This document shows, piece after piece, positions 1 through 9,144 of a DNA stretch of 64,000 bases. The notes under the pieces were generated by a model. It saw only the letters and a list, made by a program, of their open reading frames with translations. It made no database searches and was not told the DNA's origin. Made by a program: the position numbers and the translations under genes. Position 1 is the stretch's first letter. Each line of letters starts with the position of its first letter. This DNA comes from Pseudomonadota bacterium (GTDB lineage: Bacteria; Pseudomonadota; Gammaproteobacteria; Burkholderiales; Nitrosomonadaceae), in assembly GCA_018240285.1 (NCBI GenBank), contig JAFEGA010000024.1:23703-87702 (forward strand), in the 5' to 3' direction.

Positions 1-1
1 T

Positions 2-214
2 TTTGATGACCAAGATGATTTCTATCCAACTGATGGCTTTGACACAGAGGATGATGTGCTGACAGACAGCAAAATCCCCGCCGGCAAATTCGTAAAAATA
101 ATCGACGAATTTGAAACGGCGAAAGACGATTTTGACGACGACGAATTCGAGACCGTCAAGAATGACTTGGACGATGATGACGATGTGACGCTCGATACGT
201 TAGGACTGCGTTAG
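2..214 (+). CDS. Partial small acidic protein, 5' end outside window
   Basis: An open frame runs from the window edge to a TAG at 212-214 with no ATG inside it, so the amino end lies upstream. The 70 visible residues are extremely rich in Asp and Glu. The stretch PAGKFVKIIDEF followed by an acidic tail resembles PDSRIVELIDEL in the complete acidic protein at 1259-1459, so the two look like paralogues separated by a Nudix gene. Function is unknown; such acidity would suit binding to a basic partner or to cations, but nothing here shows which. The stop codon is formed at the junction with the repeat that follows. Confidence 0.6.
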   Translation, partial: FDDQDDFYPTDGFDTEDDVLTDSKIPAGKFVKIIDEFETAKDDFDDDEFETVKNDLDDDDDVTLDTLGLR

Positions 215-352
215 GAAACTCTGAAAAAAGTAGCGAGCGATGATCAGGCAAAGCAAAATGAGGGGAGAAAGCGCAGTCACAAACGGCAAGAGCATTTTGA
301 ATCTGGTTTCAACACAAGTATGACTGAATATAGTAGTTTTTCAGAGCATCCC
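211..352. repeat. MITE-like short inverted-repeat element, copy 1
   Basis: A roughly 140-base non-coding block begins TTAGGAAACTCTGAAAAA and ends TTTTTCAGAGCATCCC, giving imperfect terminal inverted repeats around CTCTGAAAAA. Read in reverse complement it aligns along its length with the block at 42722-42871, sharing the inner words TTCAAAATGCTC and ACTGCGCTT and a CTCGCTAC...TTTTTCAGAG end. It carries no reading frame of its own. Two related copies in opposite orientation, without a transposase, fit a miniature element moved in trans. Confidence 0.65.
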
Positions 353-440
353 AGCGCGATAAGCCGGCATACGCACGACGGTATGGTTTGTCACAAGCAC
401 GCACACAAAACGGCAATTTTTACGAACGAAAGAAAAAGTA

Positions 441-1037
441 GTGAATACAAACGTTGAAGTTTTAGAGAAAACAATTTGTTTTGAAGGTTTTTTTCGCATA
501 GAAAAATACCGCTTGCGGCATCGATTATTCAGCGGTGACTGGAGTCAGCCGCTGGTGCGTGAAGTCTTTGAACGCGGTCATGCTGCTGCCGTTTTGCCGT
601 ATGATCCCATCCGCGATGAAGTCATTCTGATTGAGCAATTCCGCGTTGGCGCACTGGGTGCGCAAGATGGATCATGGTTGCTTGAAATCGTCGCCGGCAT
701 GATTGAAGCCGGTGAAACAGCGCAAGACGTCGTTAAGCGCGAAAGTATCGAAGAAGCCGATTGCATCATCAGCGATCTCATTCCTCTTTACGACTGTTTT
801 GTCAGTCCCGGCGGCACCACGGAACGCGTAGCATTGTTTTGCGGCCGGGTTGACTCGACTCATGCCGGTGGTGTGCACGGCGCAGCCGAAGAAGGCGAAG
901 ATATCAAAGTGCATGTGGTGCCATTGGATACGGCACTCACTTTTCTAAATTCGGGAAAAATCACATCAGCCAGCGCCATCATCGCTTTGCAATGGCTGGC
1001 ATTGAACCGGGCATCCGTGCACACCCGGTGGATATAA
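441..1037 (+). CDS. nudF: Nudix hydrolase, ADP-ribose pyrophosphatase type
   Basis: A 198-residue protein of the ADP-ribose pyrophosphatase branch of the Nudix family, which splits ADP-ribose into AMP and ribose 5-phosphate using Mg2+. The Nudix box is visible near residue 90-112: G-M-I-E-A-G-E, then seven residues, then RESIEEAD. It fits GX5EX7REUXEEXGU apart from Asp at the last Gly position. The upstream IEQFRVG stretch is typical of this branch. The start is GTG at 441 with a purine-rich but weak ribosome site before it. It stands alone between two acidic-protein genes. Family assignment is firm; substrate is inferred from length and box context. Confidence 0.85.
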   Translation: MNTNVEVLEKTICFEGFFRIEKYRLRHRLFSGDWSQPLVREVFERGHAAAVLPYDPIRDEVILIEQFRVGALGAQDGSWLLEIVAGMIEAGETAQDVVKRESIEEADCIISDLIPLYDCFVSPGGTTERVALFCGRVDSTHAGGVHGAAEEGEDIKVHVVPLDTALTFLNSGKITSASAIIALQWLALNRASVHTRWI

Positions 1038-1258
1038 ACCCGCTCTTACAATCCGCTCACTTTTTTGTGTACATCACTTGCACTGAATAGCCATTGCTCA
1101 CCACCTTTCTGGCATCGCCATAGACCGTAACCATACGGTTAAGGCAGCACGCCCAAAAGTCGGAATTATCACAAAAAATTCTTTCTAATCCTTGCTTTAT
1201 ACTTCTCAGCAATATGTTCTACTGATAGCGTATTAGTCTATTTTGCAAGGAGGTTGTC

Positions 1259-1459
1259 ATGGCGCTGAAAAGTTTCTCGTTTGATGATATGGATGATGCC
1301 GATCCCTTGGATAAGGATGATGATTGCGCATTAGCCGACGGCATGACACCGGATAGCCGTATCGTGGAGTTAATTGATGAATTGGAAGCAAGCTGTGACG
1401 AATTTGATGAAAGTGACGACGAAGATAAAATCATCACGAGTTTCCGGAAACTGCACTAA
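1259..1459 (+). CDS. Small highly acidic protein, hypothetical
   Basis: A 66-residue protein with about one third Asp plus Glu and few basic residues. The start is well supported: AAGGAGG at 1247-1253 lies five bases before the ATG. The middle (PDSRIVELIDELEASCDEFD) resembles the tail of the truncated acidic protein at the window's left edge, suggesting a duplicated gene pair. No signal peptide or membrane segment is visible, so it should be cytoplasmic. I do not recognise a family. The strong ribosome site argues that it is really translated. Confidence 0.7.
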   Translation: MALKSFSFDDMDDADPLDKDDDCALADGMTPDSRIVELIDELEASCDEFDESDDEDKIITSFRKLH

Positions 1460-1543
1460 AGAAACCGTCACGCCATAAAATAAACAGCCTGATTGCGAAT
1501 ACCTGAAACGGTTCTCTGTTCTTATTCATTCGATTGCCTCTAA

Positions 1544-3244
1544 TCAATCAAGTCCGAAGCATACGCAATTTCGCCCTTGTTTCTTGGCACGGTAAAGCTG
1601 TTGATCAGCCTGAGAAATCAATTCATCCAGCGATACACTGGTGAAGCAGGTATGTGCAACGCCAAAACTGGCAGTAAATGAAAGCTTTTCACCTTTTGCG
1701 ATTGTCACTGAAATGGCGTTGATTTTGTTACGCATCCGCTCCGCAATGGCAACCGCATCGGCTAATCGGGTTTCCGGCAGAAAAATCAGAAACTCCTCAC
1801 CGCCCCAACGCGCCAGAATATCCCCGCTACGCGCTTCTTTTTGCAATGTTTCCGCGAGCTGCACCAAAACTTGATCCCCCAGCGCATGACCATAAGTGTC
1901 GTTGAGCAGCTTGAAATTGTCGATATCCAGCATAATAACTGCAGTATTGCTCTTACTGCGCAATCCCATGGCCCAGATCGGCTGGACAAACTTATAAAAA
2001 GACCGGCGGTTATTCAGATTAGTCAGCGAATCAATGCCGGCCATTTTTTCCGCCAGTAATTTCTCGCTTTGGTTGATGTTAAAACGTTCAGCCAACGCCA
2101 ATGCCAGCAAAATGGCATCCATCATCATGCCGATATCCGTTGCCCGATACGTTATTTCGTTAAATGGAATCAATCCCCAGATGGTATTGGCGGTGATCAC
2201 GCCACCGCATATGGTAAAAATCGATGCCAGCAAAAAATACTTGGCAAACCGGTTACCGGTTTTCAGTGAAATAACGCCCAATCCGATTGAAGAAACATAA
2301 AAGAAAAAAATAAAAACCAGAGAGATCAGCAGCGACACAACAAATTCGCCGCTCAGCATCGCTAGCAGCATCAGTGCGCAAAAAACAGCCGAGCTCACCA
2401 TGATGAAGCGGTAAACGCGGGGCCAAGCGGCTTTGATATTCAGGAATTGCAATGCAAAAGCAAATCCGCTCACTGTACATGCCATGATTAATACCGGATT
2501 GGCCCATTTCTGCCAATAGGGCGATTCCGGCCACAACCATTGATAGCCATGACCGGTATAGGCAGTGTTCAATAATAAGAAAAACAGCAGGTAAATCGAA
2601 TACAACAAGTAAGGATTGGTGCGAAGCCCGAGATAGAGCATCACATTATAAGCAACCAAAGCTAGGATGACCCCGTACATAAAACCATAGCTATACGCTT
2701 GCAATTGATTTCTATCAGCCAGCTTCTCATCGCTGATGAAATAAAACGGTAAAACCATGGCGTCGTCCGATTCTATCCGCATCAGCACGATTGTTTCTCC
2801 AACGCTAAAATCATGCGCAGTGACAAAAAACCGGTGCTCAAGCGGGCGCTGGGAAAATACCAGACTATCCCCCGTATGATAGCTGCCGATCAACTCACTG
2901 TGCCTCAGAAAATAAATATCGACTTTATCCAGCCAGGAAGTTTCCAGCAAAAGATTCCGGCGCACGGCTTTATGGCCATTATTTTTAACTTTGAATGCCA
3001 GCCATACCGGTTTTGCGCCGATGCCGAAATTGAGAACGGAATTGCCGGAGGATGTGAATTGACCGTTTCGATATGCAACCAAAGCATCCTGCATATGCCA
3101 ATCAGCACCTTCAGGCTGGTAAACCCAGATATGCCGGCCAATCGTTTCCTTGTATTCTGTAGCGGCATCGATATCGCCATTGGCCGCCCAGCTCCAACAA
3201 GTTGACAAGAGCACGATGATCAGTGATATGACTATGTTCCTCAT
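1544..3244 (-). CDS. Membrane diguanylate cyclase, 7TMR-DISM sensor with GGDEF domain
   Basis: A 566-residue inner-membrane protein that should make cyclic di-GMP. A signal peptide (ends near residue 20) is followed by a periplasmic 7TMR-DISMED2-like sensing domain (about 30-165), seven hydrophobic segments (about 180-385), and a cytoplasmic GGDEF domain (about 400-560). The active-site signature is GGEEF, an accepted active variant. An RSGD sequence lies exactly five residues before it, the spacing of the inhibitory I-site, so product feedback is expected. The family binds small periplasmic ligands, possibly carbohydrates; the ligand here is unknown. The gene is monocistronic. Confidence 0.9.
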   Translation of the reverse strand: MRNIVISLIIVLLSTCWSWAANGDIDAATEYKETIGRHIWVYQPEGADWHMQDALVAYRNGQFTSSGNSVLNFGIGAKPVWLAFKVKNNGHKAVRRNLLLETSWLDKVDIYFLRHSELIGSYHTGDSLVFSQRPLEHRFFVTAHDFSVGETIVLMRIESDDAMVLPFYFISDEKLADRNQLQAYSYGFMYGVILALVAYNVMLYLGLRTNPYLLYSIYLLFFLLLNTAYTGHGYQWLWPESPYWQKWANPVLIMACTVSGFAFALQFLNIKAAWPRVYRFIMVSSAVFCALMLLAMLSGEFVVSLLISLVFIFFFYVSSIGLGVISLKTGNRFAKYFLLASIFTICGGVITANTIWGLIPFNEITYRATDIGMMMDAILLALALAERFNINQSEKLLAEKMAGIDSLTNLNNRRSFYKFVQPIWAMGLRSKSNTAVIMLDIDNFKLLNDTYGHALGDQVLVQLAETLQKEARSGDILARWGGEEFLIFLPETRLADAVAIAERMRNKINAISVTIAKGEKLSFTASFGVAHTCFTSVSLDELISQADQQLYRAKKQGRNCVCFGLD

Positions 3245-3518
3245 ACACGCCCATTATCCATTATAAATGCCAGGGATGGAAAAAGAGGTATCAAGCGGAT
3301 CAAACACGAAATAATTTAAGCATACCGGGCAAATAGGAAAGTACACCACTCGTTATAATAACAGTAGATTGTACCGTTTCTCTGCGACGCGCAAAATTGT
3401 CATGATGGCTCGCAGATCGCGCAATCCAATCGTAATTTTTAGTAAAGCATTGGCATTTAGCCATGCTGTCATAAAAAAATGCTATCTTCGCACCATTCCT
3501 GACAATCGAAAATTCATC

Positions 3519-4778
3519 ATGACCAATCCAACTTCCATTGAACTGATCGCCGCTGTGTTATTCGCGTTGGCTGTTATTCATACCTTCTCGACCAAATTCT
3601 TTGAACATCTGGCACACAGCCAGCCCCGCCACGCCGGTATCTGGCATTTATTGGGTGAAGTGGAAGTGGTATTCGGTTTCTGGGCAATGATTCTGATTCT
3701 GTTTATTTTTGCTGCAAGCGGTAAGATGGAAGCGATCACTTATCTCGAATCGCGCGACTTCACCGAACCGATGTTTGTGTTTGTCATCATGGTGATTGCC
3801 GGCACGCGCCCGATTCTGGATTTTGCCGCCGCAACCGTACAGCGCGCAGCGATCGTGCTGCCCGTTCATACCGGAATGGCGATGTATTTTCTATTGCTGG
3901 CTTTCGTTCCCCTACTTGGTTCATTCATCACCGAACCCGCTGCCATGACACTGGCTGCTCTGATGCTGCGCGACACTTTGTTCAGCAAGGAAATATCCAC
4001 ACGCCTGAAATATGCCACGATCGGCGTTTTGTTTGTCAATGTCTCGATCGGCGGCACGCTAACGCCCTTTGCCGCACCGCCGGTATTGATGGTAGCGGGA
4101 AAATGGAATTGGGATATCGCATTCATGATAACCACTTTCGGCTGGAAAGCCACGTTAGCGGTGATTGTCAATGCGCTAGCCGTGACTTGGTTATTCCGGC
4201 GTGAATTGGGGCATGTCGGCCAGAAAGAAGACACTGCGGCAGCAAAAACGCCGCTAGCGGTAGTCTTGATTCATCTGGCATTTCTGACACTCGTCGTGCT
4301 ATTCGCTCATCATCCCGTGGCATTCATGGGTATATTTCTCTTCTTCCTGGGATTTACCACGGCTTATCACCATTACCAAAGTCCGCTGATTCTGCGCGAA
4401 GCGCTACTGGTGGCATTCTTCCTGGCGGGCTTGGTCGTGCTTGGCGGGCAACAGCAGTGGTGGTTGCAACCGCTTCTCATGGATATGGACGACACTGCGA
4501 TATACTTTGGCGCTACCGCATTGACGGCCATTACCGACAACGCAGCACTGACTTATCTGGGATCGCTGGTCGAAGGGTTGAGCGAGGAATTTAAAATCGC
4601 TTTGGTCGCCGGTGCAGTAACTGGCGGTGGGCTGACCGTCATCGCCAATGCACCGAATCCTGCCGGTTTTGCGATTCTCAAAAGCAAATTCGATGAGCAG
4701 TCGATCCATCCGCTGGGACTGCTCATTGCCGCACTACCCCCTACGCTGATGGCTGTGCTGGCGTTCCGCCTGTTGTAA
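3519..4778 (+). CDS. Putative Na+/H+ antiporter (Na_H_antiport_2-like)
   Basis: A polytopic membrane protein of 419 residues with about ten hydrophobic segments. GIWHLLGEVEVVFGFWA near the start and GTRPILDFA in an early loop are characteristic of the putative Na+/H+ antiporter family PF07399. The frame is open further upstream (to 3369), but that extension is basic and unlike the family, so the ATG at 3519, just before a hydrophobic helix, is preferred; its ribosome site is weak. The last 38 bases overlap the end of the convergent efflux pump gene. Transport function is from family naming, not from a visible ion-binding motif. Confidence 0.75.
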   Translation: MTNPTSIELIAAVLFALAVIHTFSTKFFEHLAHSQPRHAGIWHLLGEVEVVFGFWAMILILFIFAASGKMEAITYLESRDFTEPMFVFVIMVIAGTRPILDFAAATVQRAAIVLPVHTGMAMYFLLLAFVPLLGSFITEPAAMTLAALMLRDTLFSKEISTRLKYATIGVLFVNVSIGGTLTPFAAPPVLMVAGKWNWDIAFMITTFGWKATLAVIVNALAVTWLFRRELGHVGQKEDTAAAKTPLAVVLIHLAFLTLVVLFAHHPVAFMGIFLFFLGFTTAYHHYQSPLILREALLVAFFLAGLVVLGGQQQWWLQPLLMDMDDTAIYFGATALTAITDNAALTYLGSLVEGLSEEFKIALVAGAVTGGGLTVIANAPNPAGFAILKSKFDEQSIHPLGLLIAALPPTLMAVLAFRLL

Positions 4779-7700
4779 CCGCTGTGCCGTCGTGCCGGTC
4801 ATCAGCCTTAACGCTACTTCCAGTCATCTCTGGCAGATTTGGCGCTGACGGTGGCGCATCATCCTTATGATCGTCAAACCAGCGGTACAGCATCGGAACA
4901 ACGACCTTTGTCATCACCGTCGCGGTAATCAGCCCGCAAATCACCACGATGGCCAGCGGTCTCTGCACCTCGGAACCCAGGCCGCTGGATATCAGGAACG
5001 GCGCCAAGCCGAGTATCGTAGCCGCAGCGGTAATCAAAACCGGACGGAAACGCGCCTCACAGCTTGTTTTCACCGCCTCCTGCACGGTCAATCCTTGCTC
5101 GCGTAGTTCTTTGATGAAAGAAACCAGTACCACACCGTTTAAGATCGCGACACCCCAAACCGCGATAAACCCCACCGATGCCGGCACCGACAGATATTCA
5201 CCGGTTAAAAACAAACCGATAACACCGCCGACGGAGGCGAACGGCAATGCCGTGAAAATAAGCAGCGCCAGTTTTACCGAGTTAAACAGCATGAACAGCA
5301 AGAAGAAAATCGCCGCGAAAGTAATCGGCACAATCACAGCAAGCCTTGCCATGGCGCGTTCCATATTTTCAAACTGCCCGCCCCAGGAGAAGTAATAACC
5401 TGGCGGCAACTTCACTTCTTTAGCAACCCGCTGTTGAAGCTCCGCAACAAAACTACCGATGTCGCGGTTATGCACATTGGCTCCCACAACCACCCGGCGC
5501 TTGGCAAATTCACGCGAAATTACTGCCGGACCGTCGATAACCTTGATATCCGCCACAGCACTGAGCGGAATCAGCATTCCGCCTCTCCCCAATCCGCTTA
5601 CGGCAGCACCGCTGGTCGGTCTGAGCAGCAAATCCTTGATCGATTCGACATCGTGGCGGTATTGTTCCGGAAACCGCAACAACAACGTGAAGCGGCGTTC
5701 GCCCTCGAAAATCTGCGTAACAGCCTTGCCCCCGACTGCGGTTTCAATCAGCTCATTGACATCGGAAACATTAAGCCCGTGGCGTGCAATGGCATGACGG
5801 TCGATATTGATGGTCAGTTCATGCTGACCGGATAACCGTTCAATCCGGAGATCCCGTGCGCCGCGGGTAGACTTAACAATCCTTGCCACCTGCTCAGACA
5901 GCTTGCGCAGTTCTTCCAGATCATCACCAAAAATCTTGACCGCCACTTGTGAACGCACCCCGGTCACCATCTCATCCACCCGCGCCGCGATCGGCTGGGA
6001 AATGACAATATTGACGCCAGGCAGATCGGCCAGGACTTTGCGTATATCTTCTTCAATTTCCGCCTGAGTGCGGCCCGAACCCTTCAAATCCAAATCGGCG
6101 ATCGGATCGGATTCATTCTGTGATTGCGGATCTGCCGGGGATTCACCGCGCCCGAGTTTGGATACCACCGACTTAACACCGGGAATAGCCGCTATCCTCT
6201 GCATCGCTTCGACTTCCAGTTTAATGGCTTCCTCCAATGAAATAGAAGGCGCCCGTATGATTACCGGTGTCACAGAACCTTCTTTCATAATCGGAATAAA
6301 AGACTTGCCCAATAATGGATACAAACCGATGGCGAGTACTAGAGAACCCACGGACACCAGCGCTGTGCCTTTCGGATTTCTTAACGCCAAATAGAGTAAA
6401 CGCAAATACAGCGACTTCAGAACGACGACAATTTTAGTATCTTTTTCGCTACCGCCTTGCAGCGCATAGTCACAAAGCACAGGGGACAAAACCACCGAAA
6501 TCACCAGCGCAACCAGCAGCGCGATGGAAATCGTGATTGCCAGCGGACTGAACATCTTACCTTCCATGCCTTCCAGCGTCATCAACGGCAAGAATACCAG
6601 CACAATGATGATGATGCCGTAAATGACCGGCGCTCCGACCTCGGCGGCCGCCTTGGCAATCGTGATAATCTTGGGTTCGCCGTGCGGCGCATGACTCAAT
6701 CGAAGAAAGATATTTTCCACTACCACGACTGTCGGATCGACCATCAAACCGATCGCGATCGTCAATCCCCCCAATGACATCAAATTAGCGGGAATGCCGA
6801 AGTAGTTCATGATCATGAATGTAATCAACGGCGTAATGATCAACGTTGCGCACACGACCAAGCTGACGCGCAAGTGCCCAAGACAAATGAACATCACCAG
6901 AATGACGAAAATCAGCGCCTCGATCAGCACCTTGTAGACTGAATCGAGCGCGGCGTCGACCATCACCGTGCGATCATAGAAAGGCACGATTTGCAAACCA
7001 TCCGGCAACAATCCACCTTCGTTGATCTCGGTTACTTTTTCTTTGATCCGGCTGACGATCTCCTTGGCGTTTCCGCCGCGCAGCATCATCACAATACCGG
7101 TAACCGCTTCGGTCTGTCCGTTTTTGATACTAGCGCCTTGCCGGACTTCACCGCCCAAGGTTACTTCGGCAACGTCGCGCACATAAACCGGCACGCCATC
7201 CATTTCCCGCAGTACGATATTGCGGATATCGTCCAGCGTGGAAATCAAGCCGACGCCACGGATCAGGTACTGTTCATAGCGCAATGCCAGGATATTCCCG
7301 CTGGAATTGGCATTATTGCTGGCCAGCGCGCGATCGACTTCGGTTAAAGTTAAATCGTAATGCCGCAGTTTGTTGGGATCGACGTACACTTGATATTCTT
7401 TGACATGTCCGCCGATAGAGTTGATTTCCGCCACGCCACGGATCGAGCGCAGCATGGGACGCACCACCCAATCCTGAACTGTCCGGCGCTCGGTCAATTC
7501 TTCTTTCGTCAGCGCCCGCTTACCGTCGTTCGGATGTTCGATGGTGTATTGATAAACTTCGCCAAGACCGGTTGAGACCGGCCCAAGCACCGGCGTGATA
7601 CCGGGAATCAAGCGGGGAGAAACGTCGATAATGCGCTCCATCACCAGCTGGCGCGCAAAATACACATCGGTTTTATCGGTAAAAACCAGTGTGATTAGCG

Positions 7701-7971
7701 ACAGCCCGCTCTTGTTCATCGAACGCATTTCCACCAATCCGGGCAGACCGGTCATGGCAATTTCCACCGGCACCGTGACCAGCCGCTCCATTTCCTCAGG
7801 ACTGCGGCCTATGGCCACCGTGGCGACTTGTACTTGAATATTGGTGACATCGGGAAAAGCATCAACGGACAAATGCTTGGCGGCATAAATACCTGCGCCG
7901 CATAACGCGAGCGCCACCACCACGACGATAAGCCGCAGCCTGATCATAATATTTACAATTGAAGCGAGCAC
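4741..7971 (-). CDS. czcA: Heavy-metal RND efflux pump, CzcA/CusA family
   Basis: A 1076-residue inner-membrane RND transporter, the proton-driven subunit of a tripartite pump that exports divalent or monovalent metal ions. The usual layout is present: one amino-terminal helix, a large periplasmic loop, helices around residues 340-560, a second loop, and a final helix bundle. The proton-relay helix reads MVDPTVVVVEN, with the Asp and Glu expected in heavy-metal pumps. The carboxy end is a hydrophilic tail. It is the last gene of a czcC-czcB-czcA operon, three bases after czcB. The motif does not clearly separate Co/Zn/Cd from Cu/Ag or Ni specificity. Confidence 0.9.
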   Translation of the reverse strand: MLASIVNIMIRLRLIVVVVALALCGAGIYAAKHLSVDAFPDVTNIQVQVATVAIGRSPEEMERLVTVPVEIAMTGLPGLVEMRSMNKSGLSLITLVFTDKTDVYFARQLVMERIIDVSPRLIPGITPVLGPVSTGLGEVYQYTIEHPNDGKRALTKEELTERRTVQDWVVRPMLRSIRGVAEINSIGGHVKEYQVYVDPNKLRHYDLTLTEVDRALASNNANSSGNILALRYEQYLIRGVGLISTLDDIRNIVLREMDGVPVYVRDVAEVTLGGEVRQGASIKNGQTEAVTGIVMMLRGGNAKEIVSRIKEKVTEINEGGLLPDGLQIVPFYDRTVMVDAALDSVYKVLIEALIFVILVMFICLGHLRVSLVVCATLIITPLITFMIMNYFGIPANLMSLGGLTIAIGLMVDPTVVVVENIFLRLSHAPHGEPKIITIAKAAAEVGAPVIYGIIIIVLVFLPLMTLEGMEGKMFSPLAITISIALLVALVISVVLSPVLCDYALQGGSEKDTKIVVVLKSLYLRLLYLALRNPKGTALVSVGSLVLAIGLYPLLGKSFIPIMKEGSVTPVIIRAPSISLEEAIKLEVEAMQRIAAIPGVKSVVSKLGRGESPADPQSQNESDPIADLDLKGSGRTQAEIEEDIRKVLADLPGVNIVISQPIAARVDEMVTGVRSQVAVKIFGDDLEELRKLSEQVARIVKSTRGARDLRIERLSGQHELTINIDRHAIARHGLNVSDVNELIETAVGGKAVTQIFEGERRFTLLLRFPEQYRHDVESIKDLLLRPTSGAAVSGLGRGGMLIPLSAVADIKVIDGPAVISREFAKRRVVVGANVHNRDIGSFVAELQQRVAKEVKLPPGYYFSWGGQFENMERAMARLAVIVPITFAAIFFLLFMLFNSVKLALLIFTALPFASVGGVIGLFLTGEYLSVPASVGFIAVWGVAILNGVVLVSFIKELREQGLTVQEAVKTSCEARFRPVLITAAATILGLAPFLISSGLGSEVQRPLAIVVICGLITATVMTKVVVPMLYRWFDDHKDDAPPSAPNLPEMTGSSVKADDRHDGTAVTTGGTPAQPSA

Positions 7972-7974
7972 GGC

Positions 7975-9144
7975 TTACTCCAATTCAGCAAGCTTGCGCT
8001 CACTATCCAAATGAAACGCGCCTTCCATGACAATACGCTGGTCAACGGTCAACCCGCTCAATACGGGCCGGAAATCGGCCACTTCAGGACCCAACTCGAC
8101 CGGAACGCGCTGAAAATGCCTTTCTCCGGTCGCAACAAAAACATAATCCTGATTCAACTCACGTACCACGGCCGCTTCAGGAACGACCAGCGACTTATGC
8201 TGCGGATCAGTAATATGCATGTTGGCCAGCATATCCGGTTTCAGTTTGCGATCCGGATTGTCCACCATCACCCGCGTCATGACGGTACGCGTTAAACGAT
8301 TGACCGTATCGGAAACAAAAATGATGACGCCATCGCGATCTTTATCGCCTATTGCCGGTACATTGATTTCCACATGCTGGCCAAGCCGGACGTCACGCGC
8401 AATCTGCTCCGGCACATCGCCAACCACCCAAACGGACGATAGATCGGCGACTTGAAACAACGGATCGGAAGGCTGTACGACTTGCCCCACGATCACATTG
8501 CGCGCAATGATGTATCCTTCCCGGGTCGCCTTGACATCCAGAAAGGGAAAAATTTTTCCTTTTCTGGAAAGCTCTTTGATTTCCGCCTCATCCATGCCGT
8601 ACAGCCTTAATTGATCGGTTGCCGCGCTTAGCTCAGCCTGCGCGATTTCCAGCTCGGATTGCCGCCGCTCCACTTCGGCTAGCGGAATCACATCAGCCGC
8701 CAATAAATGCTTGGCGCGATCGTATGATTTCTGAGTTACCACGACTCTTGACGAAGCACGTAAAAAAGCGAGTTGCGACTGCGTCAATTCCGGACTGGTA
8801 ATACGCGCCAGCCGGTCGCCCGGCTTAACGTAATCGCCTAATATCACAAACATATTGATGATACGCCCCGTAACATAGGAGCCAATTTGCGCGGTTCGTT
8901 CTTCGTCCACCTGAACACGGCTGGGAACCAATATTTTGTCCGCAAGATCCACCATTACCGGCTGTCCGATTTTTAGCCGGCCCGCCAATTCGGGCCGTAC
9001 CGTAATACTGTTGATATCGCGTTCATCCGCCGATTGTTGGACGGCTTCTTCCTGTGACGCACCGTCCGTTCCTTCCTTTCCACATCCTGCCAGCCCTAAT
9101 GCAATAATGGCAATAGCGCCGATGGTTGATAATCCGGTTCTCAT
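7975..9144 (-). CDS. czcB: Efflux pump periplasmic adaptor (membrane fusion protein), lipoprotein
   Basis: A 389-residue HlyD/CzcB-type adaptor joining the inner-membrane pump to the outer-membrane channel. The amino end carries a lipobox (LAGC), so it is probably lipid-anchored and periplasmic. Next come a barrel-sandwich (lipoyl-like) half, a helical hairpin with heptad-like Leu and Ala spacing (about 125-185), the second lipoyl half and a beta-barrel domain. ATG overlaps the stop of czcC by four bases (ATGA), indicating translational coupling. No His-rich metal-chaperone extension is visible. Confidence 0.88.
   Translation of the reverse strand: MRTGLSTIGAIAIIALGLAGCGKEGTDGASQEEAVQQSADERDINSITVRPELAGRLKIGQPVMVDLADKILVPSRVQVDEERTAQIGSYVTGRIINMFVILGDYVKPGDRLARITSPELTQSQLAFLRASSRVVVTQKSYDRAKHLLAADVIPLAEVERRQSELEIAQAELSAATDQLRLYGMDEAEIKELSRKGKIFPFLDVKATREGYIIARNVIVGQVVQPSDPLFQVADLSSVWVVGDVPEQIARDVRLGQHVEINVPAIGDKDRDGVIIFVSDTVNRLTRTVMTRVMVDNPDRKLKPDMLANMHITDPQHKSLVVPEAAVVRELNQDYVFVATGERHFQRVPVELGPEVADFRPVLSGLTVDQRIVMEGAFHLDSERKLAELE

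Noticed and set aside
2253..2540. Leftward 95-codon frame inside the diguanylate cyclase gene
   Set aside because: It overlaps a well-supported domain protein in another frame and has no recognisable features.
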